DNA of 64,000 nucleotides from Gillisella taibaishanensis (GTDB lineage Bacteria; Pseudomonadota; Alphaproteobacteria; Rhizobiales; Rhizobiaceae). Under the pieces are notes generated by a model. It worked only from the letters and a program-made list of their open reading frames with translations, was not told the origin of the DNA and did not search any database. How positions within the stretch are numbered: position 1 is the first letter of the stretch; each line of letters opens with the position of its first letter. The stretch is from contig NZ_MKIN01000022.1 of assembly GCF_001938985.1 (NCBI RefSeq), positions 682,001 to 746,000 on the forward strand. The letters are read 5' to 3'. Made by a program: the position numbers and the translations under genes. Positions 1 to 9,876 of the stretch are shown one piece after another.

Positions 1-83
1 AGCCGACGCTTTATTTTGTCGATGCCGCCACAGGAGCGGTGTTTGGCTTTGAAACCGAGCATGGGCGCACGATCTTCAAATGA
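1..83 (+). CDS. C-terminal fragment of an unidentified protein (5' end outside window)
   Basis: An open frame enters from the left edge (codons in phase with base 3) and ends at TGA 81-83. It gives 26 residues ending in GFETEHGRTIFK. The frame has normal codon use for this genome, so it is probably the real end of a gene. The fragment is too short to assign a family. No terminator hairpin follows it directly, and the next gene on the same strand begins 228 bases later. Confidence 0.45.
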   Translation, partial: PTLYFVDAATGAVFGFETEHGRTIFK

Positions 84-310
84 AACATTTGAGCCTGGCT
101 TGATTGCGCCTCGTCCAACGGCGGGGGAGAGATGAATTTTCACTTTCCGGCCCCGTTCAAAGAGACTTATTAGTCTATGGTTGCCTATTGGCGGCCTTCC
201 GGTCGTCGGGTTTTTCCGTTACATCCACAGTCAATGCGGGGAGCAAAACAGAACAACCTGAAAGGCGTAAAAACCGGCATAGATCGGAACGCCGACCCAA
301 GGAGACAACA

Positions 311-1417
311 ATGAGACTTCATCTTTTGGCGGGCGCTGCCTTTGCCGCCCTTCTGGCCGCCGCTCCCGCTGCCCGCGCCGATATCACCATTGGCCTGATG
401 GCACCGCTGACCGGGCCTTTGGCTGCCATTGGCGCCCAGATCAAGAATGGCACGGAAACCGCGATTGCAGACATCAATGCCAAGGGCGGCATCAAGGGCG
501 AGAAGCTCGCGTTGAAGAGCGCCGACGATGCCGGCGAGCCGAAGCAGGGTGTATCCGCGGCCAACCAGCTGATCGGTGAAGGCGTTCATTTCGTCGTCGG
601 TCCGGTCACCTCGGGCGTTGCCGTTCCGGCTTCCGACGTCTTTGCTGAAAACGGCACGCTGATGGTCACCCCGACCGCGACCGCCCCAGGCCTTACCAAG
701 CGTGGCCTGCCGACCGTGCTGCGCACCTGCGGCCGCGACGACCAGCAGGCCGAAGTGGCGGCGAAATACGTGCTCGCCCATTTCAAGGGCAAGAAGATCG
801 CGATCCTCAATGACAAGGGCCAATACGGCAAGGGTCTCGCCGACGCCTTCAAAGCGGCTCTGAACGCCGCAGGTGAAAAGGAAGTCTTCAACGATTCGCT
901 GACCGCTGGCGAAAAGGATTTCGGCTCGCTCGTCACCCGCCTCAAGTCGGCCAATGTCGATGTCATCTATTTCGGCGGTTATCACCCGGAAGCCGGCCTG
1001 CTGGTGCGCCAGATGCATGATGCCGGCCTCAACGCCGCGCTGGTTGCCGGCGATGGCCTGTCCAACAGCGAATACACCACCGTTGGCGGTGCCGCGGCCA
1101 ATGGCACGATCTTCACCAATGCCAGCGATGCGCTGAAGAACCCCGATTCCAAGGCCGCAGCGGATTCGCTGACCGCCAAGGGCATTCCGGCAGAAGCCTT
1201 CACGCTCAATGCCTATGCCGCCGTGCAGGTCATTGCCGCCGGTATCGAAAAGGTCGGCAGCGCCGAAGACGCCACTGCCGTTGCGGCAGCCATCAAGTCC
1301 GGCGAGCCGATCTCGACCGCCATCGGCAAGCTGACCTACGGCGAAAGCGGCGACCTGACCTCGCAGAGCTTCTCCGTCTACAAGTGGCAGGACGGCAAGA
1401 CGGTTGCTGCCGAGTAA
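311..1417 (+). CDS. Branched-chain amino-acid-type ABC transporter periplasmic binding protein
   Basis: A 368-residue LivJ/LivK-type solute-binding protein. It should bind an amino acid or similar small ligand in the periplasm and deliver it to an ABC permease. The start is ATG 311, preceded by AAGGAGACAAC; the frame is open 69 codons further up, but that stretch is not protein-like. Residues 1-23 form a Sec signal peptide ending ARA, followed at once by the family's opening [17 protein letters not shown]. The rest matches a type I periplasmic-binding fold of normal length. No permease or ATPase genes lie next to it and it has its own terminator, so it is an orphan binding protein. The ligand cannot be told from sequence. 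Confidence 0.9.
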   Translation: MRLHLLAGAAFAALLAAAPAARADITIGLMAPLTGPLAAIGAQIKNGTETAIADINAKGGIKGEKLALKSADDAGEPKQGVSAANQLIGEGVHFVVGPVTSGVAVPASDVFAENGTLMVTPTATAPGLTKRGLPTVLRTCGRDDQQAEVAAKYVLAHFKGKKIAILNDKGQYGKGLADAFKAALNAAGEKEVFNDSLTAGEKDFGSLVTRLKSANVDVIYFGGYHPEAGLLVRQMHDAGLNAALVAGDGLSNSEYTTVGGAAANGTIFTNASDALKNPDSKAAADSLTAKGIPAEAFTLNAYAAVQVIAAGIEKVGSAEDATAVAAAIKSGEPISTAIGKLTYGESGDLTSQSFSVYKWQDGKTVAAE

Positions 1418-1432
1418 GTGATGCCTACACAG

Positions 1433-1470
1433 GGACGCGGCTGAAACATGCCGCGTCCTTTGCCTTTTCC
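1433..1470 (+). terminator. Rho-independent terminator after the binding-protein gene
   Basis: A nine-base-pair stem GGACGCGGC / GCCGCGTCC with an eight-base loop is followed by TTTGCCTTTT, 15 bases past the stop codon. Confidence 0.8.
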
Positions 1471-1504
1471 GGGTCATGAGAAGGCGTTAGACGATGGAGC
1501 AAGC

Positions 1505-1662
1505 GGCGCCCCTCACCCTGCCTCCGCTGCGCTCGGCACCCCTCTCCCCACAAGGGGGCGAGGGACAGTCGCCAACACTGCGGCCTTACAAAAGGCTTGA
1601 GAGGATGAGACGACGCGGCATATCCCTTCCCCCCTTGTGGGGAGAAGGTGGCGCCCTCATTC
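1505..1662. repeat. Rhizobial intergenic mosaic repeat (family 1, paired modules)
   Basis: Two oppositely oriented modules, about 1508-1566 and 1625-1660. Each carries the dyad CCCCACAAGGGGG or CCCCTTGTGGGG and a flanking CCTCACCC or CCCTCAT motif. Near-identical modules occur at 11057-11109, 11213-11271, 20668-20829 and 25141-25326 in this window. The pattern fits the RIME class of intergenic elements known from Rhizobiaceae. Confidence 0.8.
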
Positions 1663-1689
1663 AGTAAATAAAAGGGCGGATGAGGGGTT

Positions 1690-1794
1690 TAGAGCATTTC
1701 CAGGAAAAGTGCGTCGCGGTTTCCCGTCCGGAAATGCGTGAAAACAAGGAGTTAGGGCGGTTCATTGCTTCCGTGAAACAGTGAACCGCTCTAA
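1690..1794. repeat. Rhizobial intergenic repeat (family 2, 'agcatttccaggaaaagtg' type)
   Basis: This stretch begins AGCATTTCCAGGAAAAGTG and continues with TCCGGAAATGCGTGAAAAC and a CGGTTCA...TGAACCG pair. A diverged copy sits at about 38755-38835. Both lie between genes and code for nothing. The copy here sits directly upstream of the epimerase-like gene and may form a long imperfect hairpin in its leader. Confidence 0.65.
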
Positions 1795-1825
1795 AACCAC
1801 ATATTTGCCAAAAGGAGAACCACCC

Positions 1826-2695
1826 ATGCCCACGCTCACTGAAATCGGCAACGACCACCTCGCCGTAGCGGTCTCCTCGCTTGGCGCGGAAATGCAGGTG
1901 CTGAAAACTTCTGATGGCAAAGACCTGCTCTGGAATGGCGACGCCGCCTATTGGACCGGGCGCTCGCCGATCCTGTTTCCCATCGTCGGCAAGGCGCCTG
2001 ACGATACCGTGGTCATCGACGGCAAGCCCTATGCCATGGCCCAGCACGGCATTGCCCGGCGCCGCGAATTCGCGCTTGTCGAATCTGGTCCGAATGTCTG
2101 TCGCCACGAACTCACCGCCAATGACGACACCAAAGCCGCCTATCCCTTCGATTTTTCGCTTTTGCTGGAGCATCGGCTTGAGGGCGCGAGCCTCACCGTG
2201 TCCGCCACCGTCACCAATCGCGGGGCAGAGCCAATGCCTTACGGTCTCGGCTTCCACCCGGCCTTTCTCTGGCCGCTGCCGGGCGCTGAAGGCAAGCCGC
2301 ATGCGGTAACGCTTGCCAATGGCGGCGAGCCGCCGCTGCTGCGGCTGGAAGGCGGCTTGCTGTCTGAAGAACCGCGCCGCTCGCCCTTCCATGGCGGCCG
2401 GCTGGTGCTCGACAAGAGCCAGTTCGAACAGGACGCGATGATCTTCCCTGAAGGCACGGGCACCGCTCTGACTTACGGCGCCGAAGGCGCGCCAAGCCTG
2501 CAGTTCGGCTTTGAGAACCTGCCCAATCTGGCGCTCTGGCAAAAGCCGGGCGCGCCCTTCATCTGCATCGAGCCCTGGCACGGCATGGCCGCAAGCCACG
2601 GCAAGGGACCGGAACTCAAGGACCGGCCTTACACGCTGACCCTGCCCGCCGGGGAAAGCATGCGGCATGGGTTCACGGTGACGGTTGCGGCGTAA
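1826..2695 (+). CDS. Aldose 1-epimerase (LacX/galactose mutarotase-like) family protein
   Basis: A 289-residue cytoplasmic protein of the aldose 1-epimerase superfamily, which interconverts alpha and beta anomers of sugars. The start is ATG 1826 behind AAAAGGAGAACCACCC. Early family features are present: a tract around SPILFPIVG, then a MAQHGIARR segment with a His, a GFHPAF segment in the middle with the second conserved His, and a C-terminal ICIEPWHG with the Glu expected as catalytic base. The length is normal for the LacX-like branch. Its stop codon overlaps the start of the next gene by one base (TAATG), so the two are probably translationally coupled. The sugar substrate is unknown. Confidence 0.85.
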   Translation: MPTLTEIGNDHLAVAVSSLGAEMQVLKTSDGKDLLWNGDAAYWTGRSPILFPIVGKAPDDTVVIDGKPYAMAQHGIARRREFALVESGPNVCRHELTANDDTKAAYPFDFSLLLEHRLEGASLTVSATVTNRGAEPMPYGLGFHPAFLWPLPGAEGKPHAVTLANGGEPPLLRLEGGLLSEEPRRSPFHGGRLVLDKSQFEQDAMIFPEGTGTALTYGAEGAPSLQFGFENLPNLALWQKPGAPFICIEPWHGMAASHGKGPELKDRPYTLTLPAGESMRHGFTVTVAA

Positions 2696-3354
2696 TGCCG
2701 GTCGCGCCCTGGCATGATGCCGACCTTGGGCAGATCGTCATCTTGAACGGTGCGCCCCGGTCCGGCAAAACAAGCATTGCCAGGGTCATGCTGGAGCGCT
2801 TTCCCGGCCTCTGGGTCAATCTCGGCGTCGATGCGCAGATGGCGATGATCGGCGAGCGGCTGAAGCCCGGCATCGGCCTGCGCCCGGGCGGCGAGCATCC
2901 CGAGAAGGAAGGGACGGTCACGCGTCTCTATGCCGCCCTGCATGAAGCGATCGCCGCCCATAGCCGGCTCGGTATCCATGTCGTTGCCGATCTCGGCTAT
3001 CATGACGACTATTCAACGCCGCTGCATATTGTTGAGGATGCGGTGCGGCGTCTCGCCTGCCTGCCGGTTCTGTTTGTCGGCGTGCGCTGTTCGCTTCCCG
3101 CCATCATGGCGCGCCGGTCCGCCTCGCCGGTCAATGGCAGAGCTGCCTATCTCCAAGGGTCCGAGCAGGAACCGATACCCGCTCCCGTGCAGCGCTGGCA
3201 AACGGCTGTGCATGAGCATCACGCCTATGATTTGGAGATCGACACGACCGATAAGACAGCCGAAGATTGCGCGCAGGAGATTCTGACCCTGCTCAACACA
3301 CGCGGCCCGCAGCCGCGGTGTTTCGAGCGGCTTATGAAACTCTCACAGAAATAA
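2695..3354 (+). CDS. Chloramphenicol phosphotransferase (CPT)-like P-loop kinase
   Basis: A 219-residue protein with a Walker A loop GAPRSGKTS near residue 18. Its architecture resembles the CPT family: P-loop, then a region with LRPGGEHPE, then [12 protein letters not shown] in the middle, where family members have a catalytic aspartate. CPT of Streptomyces phosphorylates chloramphenicol. Most rhizobial relatives are of unknown substrate, so resistance should not be assumed. The gene starts at ATG 2695 inside the stop codon of the upstream gene and is followed 16 bases later by adenine deaminase. The three genes look like one transcript. Confidence 0.75.
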   Translation: MPVAPWHDADLGQIVILNGAPRSGKTSIARVMLERFPGLWVNLGVDAQMAMIGERLKPGIGLRPGGEHPEKEGTVTRLYAALHEAIAAHSRLGIHVVADLGYHDDYSTPLHIVEDAVRRLACLPVLFVGVRCSLPAIMARRSASPVNGRAAYLQGSEQEPIPAPVQRWQTAVHEHHAYDLEIDTTDKTAEDCAQEILTLLNTRGPQPRCFERLMKLSQK

Positions 3355-3370
3355 GATAAAAGGAGCCACC

Positions 3371-5065
3371 ATGAGCCAGTTGGAACGCCGCATCGACCAG
3401 GGCACCGGCCGCGAGCCTGCCGATATCGTGCTGAAGGGTGGCAGGTTCTTCGATCTGGTCACCGGCGATCTGGTGGAAGGCGATATCGCCATTTGCGGGG
3501 ATACGGTTGTCGGCACCTGCGGCGATTACGAAGGCCGCGAAGAAATCGATATTTCTGGCAAGATCGTCGTGCCCGGCTTCATCGACACACATCTGCATAT
3601 CGAAAGCTCGCTGGTCACCCCGCATGAATTCGACCGCTGCGTCCTTCCCTATGGCGTGACGACCGTGATCTGCGACCCGCATGAAATTGCCAATGTGCTG
3701 GGCACCGAAGGCATCCAGTATTTCTTGGATTCGGCCCTCGAAACCATCATGGATATCAGGGTGCAGCTCTCCTCCTGCGTGCCGGCCACCCATTTGGAAA
3801 CATCGGGTGCCGATCTGCCGATCGAGCGGCTGCTGCCGTTCCGCGACCATCCCAAGGTGATCGGCCTTGCCGAGTTCATGAACTTTCCAGGGGTCATCCA
3901 TAAGGACCCGATCTGCATGGCCAAGCTCGAGGCCTTCCAGGGCGGCCATATAGACGGTCACGCGCCGCTGCTGCGCGGCCGCGATCTCAACGGCTATCTC
4001 GCAGCCGGCATCCGCACCGAGCATGAATGCACCACGGCGCAAGAAGCGCTGGAAAAGATCCGCAAGGGCATGCATATCCTGGTGCGCGAGGGCTCGGTTT
4101 CAAAAGACCTCCACGCGCTGATACCTGTTATCACCGAGCGCCTGTCGCCTTATCTGGCGCTCTGCACCGACGACCGTAATCCGCTCGATATCGCCGAAGA
4201 AGGCCATCTGGACTACATGATCCGCACCGCCATTGCCCATGGCGTGGAGCCGCTCGCCGTCTACCGCGCCGCCTCGATCTCGGCAGCCCGGGCTTTCGGG
4301 CTGCGCGATCGCGGCCTTGTCGCGCCAGGCTACCGCGCCGATCTCGTCGTCATCGATAGCCTGGAAAGCTGCAAAGCGCAGACTGTGTTTGCCGCCGGCC
4401 GCAAGGTAGATGACTCGCTGTTTGCCACCCGCAAGCCGGTCGACCCTGTCGGCCTCGACAGCGTCAAGGCGCGGATCGTCAAGGCGGCAGATTTCTCGGT
4501 GCCGGTCAGCGAAGGCGAAGTGCCCGTAATGGGCGTGCTGCCGGGCAAGATCATCACCGAATATCGCCGCTACCGAATGCCCTCTTCCGGCAATCAGACC
4601 ACCGTCGATCTCGACCGCGACATCATCAAGGTCGCCGTCATCGAGCGCCATGGCAAGAACGGCAATCACGCCAATGGCTTCGTCCAGGGCTTCGGGCTGA
4701 AGAAGGGCGCGATTGCCTCCACCGTCGGCCATGACAGCCACAATATCTGCGTGGTCGGCGTGTCCGAGGATGACATGGCCATCGCCGCCAACCGCCTCTC
4801 CGACATCAAGGGCGGCTTTGTCGTCGTGGAAGATGGCAAGGTGACCGGCGAGATCCCGCTGCCCGTTGCCGGCCTGATGAGCCTCGAGCCCTTCGAAAGC
4901 GTCCGCGACACCCTGCATGAACTGCGCAAGGCCGCCTATGCGCTCGGCACCACGCTGCAGGAGCCCTTCCTGCAGGTCGCCTTCCTGCCGCTGCCGGTCA
5001 TTCCGCATTTGAAAATTTCCGACAAGGGCATGGTTGATGTCGACAAGTTCATGCTGATCGGTTGA
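3371..5065 (+). CDS. ade: Adenine deaminase
   Basis: A 564-residue metal-dependent amidohydrolase that converts adenine to hypoxanthine and ammonia in the cytoplasm. Visible signatures are [13 protein letters not shown] (HxH metal ligands), [11 protein letters not shown], the GHAPLLRG segment, EHECTT, and LCTDDRNP with the active-site Asp. The length is typical for the Ade family. AAAGGAGCCACC precedes the ATG. It is the first of the purine-catabolic genes in the window; its product can be oxidised by the XdhABC complex encoded 18 kb downstream. The gene is the last of a three-gene run beginning with the epimerase-like gene. Confidence 0.95.
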   Translation: MSQLERRIDQGTGREPADIVLKGGRFFDLVTGDLVEGDIAICGDTVVGTCGDYEGREEIDISGKIVVPGFIDTHLHIESSLVTPHEFDRCVLPYGVTTVICDPHEIANVLGTEGIQYFLDSALETIMDIRVQLSSCVPATHLETSGADLPIERLLPFRDHPKVIGLAEFMNFPGVIHKDPICMAKLEAFQGGHIDGHAPLLRGRDLNGYLAAGIRTEHECTTAQEALEKIRKGMHILVREGSVSKDLHALIPVITERLSPYLALCTDDRNPLDIAEEGHLDYMIRTAIAHGVEPLAVYRAASISAARAFGLRDRGLVAPGYRADLVVIDSLESCKAQTVFAAGRKVDDSLFATRKPVDPVGLDSVKARIVKAADFSVPVSEGEVPVMGVLPGKIITEYRRYRMPSSGNQTTVDLDRDIIKVAVIERHGKNGNHANGFVQGFGLKKGAIASTVGHDSHNICVVGVSEDDMAIAANRLSDIKGGFVVVEDGKVTGEIPLPVAGLMSLEPFESVRDTLHELRKAAYALGTTLQEPFLQVAFLPLPVIPHLKISDKGMVDVDKFMLIG

Positions 5066-5107
5066 GCAAATTTGAGACTCTGTTCATGGTGGTGTCGGGC
5101 TTGACCA

Positions 5108-5968
5108 GTGCCGGCATTTGCGGGAACGAGCGATACAAAACCATGTCCACGGCGGCTGTCGTTGCCGGACGCGACGACGAGATGCGAGCAACCATTGCAA
5201 CAGAGTAGCAGACAGATCCGCCTGACGCTCAACCGCCTCTATTTTGGCCAGAGCACGTCAGCAATTCGCTTTCAATTCACCTTGATGGTGATTGATCTGG
5301 TCATCATCCTGTTTTTCCTGGCAGGTCCATATCTGAAAGATGGCCCCAGCTACATCGTGCTGGATTACTGCTTTGCCGGGTGGATTGCGCTTGAACTGAT
5401 TGCACAGCATTTCGCGTCTTCCAGCACACGACGCTGGCTCATGCGGCCAATGACCTGGATCGATCTTTTCGTGCTTTGCACATTGCTGCTGCCGTATTGG
5501 CTGTTCAATTTCGCATTCTTGCGGGTGATGCGAATTTGGGCCGTGGTGCAGCGACCAATCTTTACGCTGATGCTGAAGCGGCTAAGCCTGTTTGATAAAG
5601 CCGATATCGTGACATCCGCCATCAATCTGCTTGTCTTCCTGTTCATGTTGACGGGCTTCGTCTACACGTTCTTTTTCAACCATATGCCCGGTATCGAAGG
5701 CTTCGTCGATGCCCTCTATTTCACGGTCGCAACCGTGACCACGACCGGTTTCGGTGACATCACGCTGCCGGGCCCACTGGGCAAGCTTACGTCGGTCGTC
5801 GCAATGATTACCGGTATCTCGCTGTTCGTGCGTCTGGCACAGGCCGTGGTGCGGCCTCTGAAGGTCACCTATTCCTGTCCAGACTGCGGTCTGAACCGCC
5901 ATGATAAAGACGCCGTGCATTGCAAAGCCTGCGGACGTCTTTTGAACATCCCGGATGAAGGGGCCTAA
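5108..5968 (+). CDS. Voltage-gated potassium-channel-like membrane protein with C-terminal zinc ribbon
   Basis: An ion-channel family protein (286 residues from GTG 5108). It has hydrophobic segments at about 55-75, 82-100, 117-140 and 170-190, a pore loop with selectivity-filter sequence TTTGFGD (211-217), and a last helix at about 225-247. The filter differs from the usual TVGYGD, so potassium selectivity is probable but not proven. The C-terminus carries CPDC and CKAC pairs (Cys257, 260, 272, 275), which form a likely zinc ribbon. The start is uncertain: the first residues (MPAFAGTSD) resemble a rhizobial intergenic repeat read in frame, and TTG 5195 is an alternative that removes it. All predicted helices are kept either way. 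Confidence 0.75.
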   Translation: MPAFAGTSDTKPCPRRLSLPDATTRCEQPLQQSSRQIRLTLNRLYFGQSTSAIRFQFTLMVIDLVIILFFLAGPYLKDGPSYIVLDYCFAGWIALELIAQHFASSSTRRWLMRPMTWIDLFVLCTLLLPYWLFNFAFLRVMRIWAVVQRPIFTLMLKRLSLFDKADIVTSAINLLVFLFMLTGFVYTFFFNHMPGIEGFVDALYFTVATVTTTGFGDITLPGPLGKLTSVVAMITGISLFVRLAQAVVRPLKVTYSCPDCGLNRHDKDAVHCKACGRLLNIPDEGA

Positions 5969-6011
5969 AATACCGGGCCGAAGGCAAATGCTTTCGAGAT
6001 GATTTGCGGCG

Positions 6012-7805
6012 TCATCGGGCCTTTACGACTTTTTGAATTCCGTCGCCCACGACATCAGCGACGGATTTGGCCGACGCCACTACTGATTTGGCGATATCGT
6101 CGACCCGGTCTATGTCCTGGTGGAAGGCAGAGAGCGCATCGCCGTGCAGCACGGTGCCGGCCGAGACCTTGGTCTTGGTGGGATCAGCGTATTTGTCGCC
6201 CATCCGCAGTTCGTAATAGAGATGCGGTCCGGTCGACAAGCCCGTGGAGCCGATATAGGCGATGACCTGGCCCTGGGTGACGCGGTCGCCGACTTTCAGT
6301 CCCTTGGCCGTCCCTGAAATATGAGCATAGGTGGTGGTGTAGCTGAAATCGTGCTTCACCCTGATATACTTGCCATAGCCGGACTCGGAGGAGATCTTGA
6401 TGACGGTGCCATCGCCCGCCGCAAGGATCGGCGAGCCCAGCGGCGCATCATAATCAACGCCGTTGTGAAATTCCGGCCGGTGCAGGATGGGGTGCATGCG
6501 CCAGCCGAAACCGTCATTGCTGCGGCCACCCGGCACCGGATTGCCCATTAACGGCTTGGAGACGGAGCGGCCGTTTTCATCGAGGAATTCGGCGGCATGG
6601 CTGAGGGGGCCGTGGTAGCGATAGAAGCGCTTTTCGTGGCCGTCCTCGTCGACGCCGAGAAAGACCAGTTCGACGGTCCCGCTTTCGGTCTTGCGAAACA
6701 CCACATGCAGCTTCGACAAGGCGCCATCGTCGGAGACCTGCAAGTCGTTGAGCTTCAGCAGATCCACCACCTGCAAGGCGACGATGGCAGGCACTTTCTG
6801 CTGCTTCATCCGGGCCATGACTTCAGGATAATCGGCCTTCGCCTTTGCCAAAGCCGAACGCTGTCCTGGTCCGCCCTCGTCTTCCACGACCGCTTCGTCA
6901 TCGTGGCGGGCAAGGGCTTCGGCCACCATGCGATCATAAATGGCGCGGTTGCGGATTTCGTCCCATTTGCCGTCGTTCTGGCGGGCGATCAACCGCTCCT
7001 GGCCGCGTCGATCGACATAGCGTGCCAGCAGGATGTGAGAGCTTCCAGCCCCGCTATCACCATCGGAATAAATGATCTCCAGACGCTCGCCGGATTGCAG
7101 GCAATCCCGACCAAGTTGATGGCCAAGCGCCAGCCAATCCGGGTCTGAAATGGTCAATGCGCCTTCGATATCGCTGAAATTCTGCAGCTTCTTCGGCATG
7201 GCCACCAGGCGCTTCACCGCAGGCGCCGGGCTTTCGGTGGCGACGCTGACATTGATCGGCACGCCGCGCTCCGGCTGGCTCTGCGGCCTTGGCCCCGGAT
7301 GATAGGCTGGAACATCGCGGCCGTCCTTGTCGAGGATCAGCGCGAACGGGTTCGCATGCATCGCCGGTACATTGTCATAGCCCGCCGCCATCTGCGGCAT
7401 GTCGGATCCGGCCTCCGCGACCTCGTCGCCGGGAACCTTCGACAGGTCGATCGAGGTCGAGAAATAGGTATTGCTGGTGACCGTGCCGTCCATGCGGTCC
7501 TCGATCATTTCCAGCTTTGCGGTCTTCTGCACCGCGACCGGCACCCGCAGGCGCGGCTGCTTGCGGGTCATCTGGCGAATGCGCTTCGACAGCATCGCAA
7601 CGGCGACACGCGGCGGCGGGCTGGCCGCCGGCACGTCCATGACCTTCGCCAGCAGACAGGCGGGCGCCACGCTCAACACCGCCAGCACCGTCACCAGCCG
7701 CCAGTGATTGCGTAGCGAAAAGCAGTGAACCGTCTGGCGGAAAGGAATGCTGCCGAAATCGTCAGCTGTCGCCTCCCCGGGCCTCATCGGTTCAAACCCC
7801 ACCAT
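6012..7805 (-). CDS. M23 (LytM-type) peptidoglycan peptidase, possibly degenerate
   Basis: A 597-residue envelope protein. Near residue 40 there is one membrane anchor (about LVTVLAVLSVAPACLL). A long linker follows, with a LysM-like stretch mid-protein, and a C-terminal M23 domain. In that domain HNGVDYDAPLG supplies the first His and Asp zinc ligands. The second motif reads GPHLYYELR instead of the usual HLHFE, so the second zinc-binding His is replaced by Tyr. M23 proteins without a full ligand set often act as regulators of amidases rather than as enzymes. ATG 7805 is chosen because AAGGAG lies ten bases upstream; the frame is open to 7877. The gene stands alone. Confidence 0.8.
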   Translation of the reverse strand: MVGFEPMRPGEATADDFGSIPFRQTVHCFSLRNHWRLVTVLAVLSVAPACLLAKVMDVPAASPPPRVAVAMLSKRIRQMTRKQPRLRVPVAVQKTAKLEMIEDRMDGTVTSNTYFSTSIDLSKVPGDEVAEAGSDMPQMAAGYDNVPAMHANPFALILDKDGRDVPAYHPGPRPQSQPERGVPINVSVATESPAPAVKRLVAMPKKLQNFSDIEGALTISDPDWLALGHQLGRDCLQSGERLEIIYSDGDSGAGSSHILLARYVDRRGQERLIARQNDGKWDEIRNRAIYDRMVAEALARHDDEAVVEDEGGPGQRSALAKAKADYPEVMARMKQQKVPAIVALQVVDLLKLNDLQVSDDGALSKLHVVFRKTESGTVELVFLGVDEDGHEKRFYRYHGPLSHAAEFLDENGRSVSKPLMGNPVPGGRSNDGFGWRMHPILHRPEFHNGVDYDAPLGSPILAAGDGTVIKISSESGYGKYIRVKHDFSYTTTYAHISGTAKGLKVGDRVTQGQVIAYIGSTGLSTGPHLYYELRMGDKYADPTKTKVSAGTVLHGDALSAFHQDIDRVDDIAKSVVASAKSVADVVGDGIQKVVKAR

Positions 7806-7968
7806 GGGACCATGTCTCCTTCGCATTTCTGCGCCGACATGCACTGCGTCACATGGCAAAAATGGGACCAAACACATCAGGCGTGACCGGTTATGGTCCC
7901 GTTTTCACGCCGATGTGAATACTTGTCCACAAAGCCCATCCCGCCAACAACCGAGGCGGGACAGAAAA

Positions 7969-9645
7969 TCAAACACGCGCGCAGAAGCCGTCGAGCGCTT
8001 CCAGCGAAATCACGCCCTTTTCGAATCGGCTGCGGACATCAGGAAGCGCCAGCACCTCTTTGACCGTCATATGCTCGGGCAGGCGCACATCCTGCGGGCC
8101 TCGCCGCATGTTGAAGACGAACAGCAGCTTTTCGCCGTTTTCCTCGCGCAGGAAGGCAAGCACGTCCTCGTTGATTTCGACGAAGGACATGGTGCCGTCA
8201 CGCATGGCCGGATGGGCTTTGCGGAAGGCGAGCACCTGGCGATAGTGGTTGAGCACCGAGGCCTTGGCCTTTTCCTGGACATCGACAGCCAGCGCCTGTT
8301 GCTCAGGCGGCACCGGCAGCCAGGGCTTATCCGTGGTAAATCCGGCCTGGGCCTTGGCCTTTTCCCAGACCATAGGGGTGCGGCAGCCATCACGGCCCTT
8401 GAACGACGGCCAGAAGCGAATGCCATAGGGATCGCGCAGGTCTTCGAAAGCGAGATCGGCTTCCGGCAAGCCGAGTTCCTCGCCCTGATAGAGGCAGATC
8501 GAGCCGCGCAGGCTGGCAAGAATGGTGATGGCGAGCTTGGCCACCTCGGGCATTTCCTCCGGCCCATGGGCAAAGCGCGATACATGCCGCACCACGTCAT
8601 GATTGGAGAAAGCCCAGCAGACCCAACCGTCCTTGACCATCGACTGGAAGGCGGTGACGCAATCGCGGATATGCGAGGGCGTGAAGCTGGGCCCCAGCAA
8701 ATCGAACGTATAGCACATATGCAATTTGTCATTGCCGCTGGTATAGGCGGCCAGCGTCTTCAGCGAGCGGGTGCCGTCGCCGACCTCGCCCACCGTGGTG
8801 CGGTCGTCATATTCGTCGAGCAGCGCCCTCAGCTTCTTCAGGAAGCCGATATTCTCCGGCTGGGTCTTGTCATGCAAATGCTCCTGCATGCCGTAAGGAT
8901 TGACATCAGGCGCATCGAGGCCGGCATCGGCACTGTCGGGAATATGGGCGGGATTGTCGCGCAATTCCTTGTCGTGGAAGTAATAGTTGACCGTATCGAG
9001 GCGGAAGCCGTCGACGCCGCGCTCCAGCCAGAAACGGCAGGCCTCCAGCACCGCCTGCTGCACCTGCGGATTGTGGAAATTCAGGTCCGGCTGCGAGGCC
9101 AGGAAATTGTGCATGTAATATTGCTTGCGCACGCCATCCCATTCCCAGCCCGGGCCGCCGAAGATCGACAGCCAGTTGTTGGGCGCCGTACCGTCAGGCT
9201 TGGCATTGGCCCAGACATACCAGTCAGCCTTGGGATTGTCGCGGCTGGCGCGGCTTTCGACAAACCAGGGATGCCGGTCGGATGTGTGGGAAATCACCTG
9301 GTCGATGATCACCTTCAGGCCAAGCCCATGGGCCGCCTTCATCATCGCATCGAAATCGGCAAGCGTGCCGAACATCGGATCAACGTCGCAGTAATCGGAG
9401 ACGTCATAGCCCATATCGGCCATCGGCGAGGTGAAGAAGGGCGACAGCCAGATGGCATCGAGCCCGAGCGAGGCGATATAGGGCAGCCGTTCGGTAATGC
9501 CCTTGAGGTCGCCGATGCCGTCGCCATTGGTGTCCTGGAAGGACCTGGGATAGACCTGATAGATGACAGCGCCGCGCCACCATTCGCTGGATGATGTCAC
9601 TTTGGCCTTGCTGGCGCGTTCGGTCTTGGCAGGCATATGGTCCAT
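7969..9645 (-). CDS. Alpha-glucosidase, GH13 family (AglA-like)
   Basis: A 558-residue cytoplasmic GH13 enzyme expected to hydrolyse alpha-glucosides such as maltose, trehalose or sucrose-type substrates. Diagnostic motifs in order are WWRGAVIYQVYPRSFQD, DVVISH-like region I (here DQVISHTS), GFRLDTVNYY with the nucleophile Asp (region II), the acid/base Glu in TVGEVGDG, and FSNHDVVRH (region IV). The length is normal for the oligo-1,6-glucosidase/AglA group. ATG 9645 is the outermost start; ATG 9636, three codons in, has better spacing to AGGA. In rhizobia aglA usually lies in an ABC operon (aglEFGAK); no transporter genes flank it here. Confidence 0.9.
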   Translation of the reverse strand: MDHMPAKTERASKAKVTSSSEWWRGAVIYQVYPRSFQDTNGDGIGDLKGITERLPYIASLGLDAIWLSPFFTSPMADMGYDVSDYCDVDPMFGTLADFDAMMKAAHGLGLKVIIDQVISHTSDRHPWFVESRASRDNPKADWYVWANAKPDGTAPNNWLSIFGGPGWEWDGVRKQYYMHNFLASQPDLNFHNPQVQQAVLEACRFWLERGVDGFRLDTVNYYFHDKELRDNPAHIPDSADAGLDAPDVNPYGMQEHLHDKTQPENIGFLKKLRALLDEYDDRTTVGEVGDGTRSLKTLAAYTSGNDKLHMCYTFDLLGPSFTPSHIRDCVTAFQSMVKDGWVCWAFSNHDVVRHVSRFAHGPEEMPEVAKLAITILASLRGSICLYQGEELGLPEADLAFEDLRDPYGIRFWPSFKGRDGCRTPMVWEKAKAQAGFTTDKPWLPVPPEQQALAVDVQEKAKASVLNHYRQVLAFRKAHPAMRDGTMSFVEINEDVLAFLREENGEKLLFVFNMRRGPQDVRLPEHMTVKEVLALPDVRSRFEKGVISLEALDGFCARV

Positions 9646-9826
9646 CCTGTGTTCATGGAAACTGGCGCTCCAAGACTATAGGGTTCCAGGCTGCGATTGC
9701 CAGTGGTGACGATCCGGTTCGACAATCAATCCACCTGCATTCCCCGCCTTCATTCCCCCTCTTTCATTCCATTGTTACAATGCTGCCCCATAAGCCGGAG
9801 TGACAGTGGCGGGGGCTTCTGCGTGA

Positions 9827-9876
9827 TTCCCCGGCGAGACCGGCCCGATAGCAGGGTTGTGCGCCTCGCCGGGGAA
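9827..9876. promoter_or_regulatory. Perfect 12-bp inverted repeat upstream of the glycosyltransferase
   Basis: TTCCCCGGCGAG (9827-9838) is repeated exactly in inverted orientation as CTCGCCGGGGAA (9865-9876) with a 26-base spacer, ending 63 bases before the downstream ATG. It could be a leader hairpin or a regulator site. It lacks a T-run, so it is not a classical terminator. Confidence 0.5.

Noticed and set aside
1501..1800. Possible CRISPR or insertion-sequence end
   Set aside because: The repeats are paired palindromic modules scattered at several loci, without spacers of constant length or a transposase gene.
2695..3354. Chloramphenicol-resistance gene
   Set aside because: The P-loop and fold resemble CPT, but most relatives are unrelated to resistance and the context is sugar and purine metabolism.
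7747..9594. 615-codon plus-strand frame
   Set aside because: It lies antisense to the alpha-glucosidase gene, whose GH13 motifs are clear. The translation is low-complexity and His/Arg-rich, as expected from a shadow frame in high-GC DNA.
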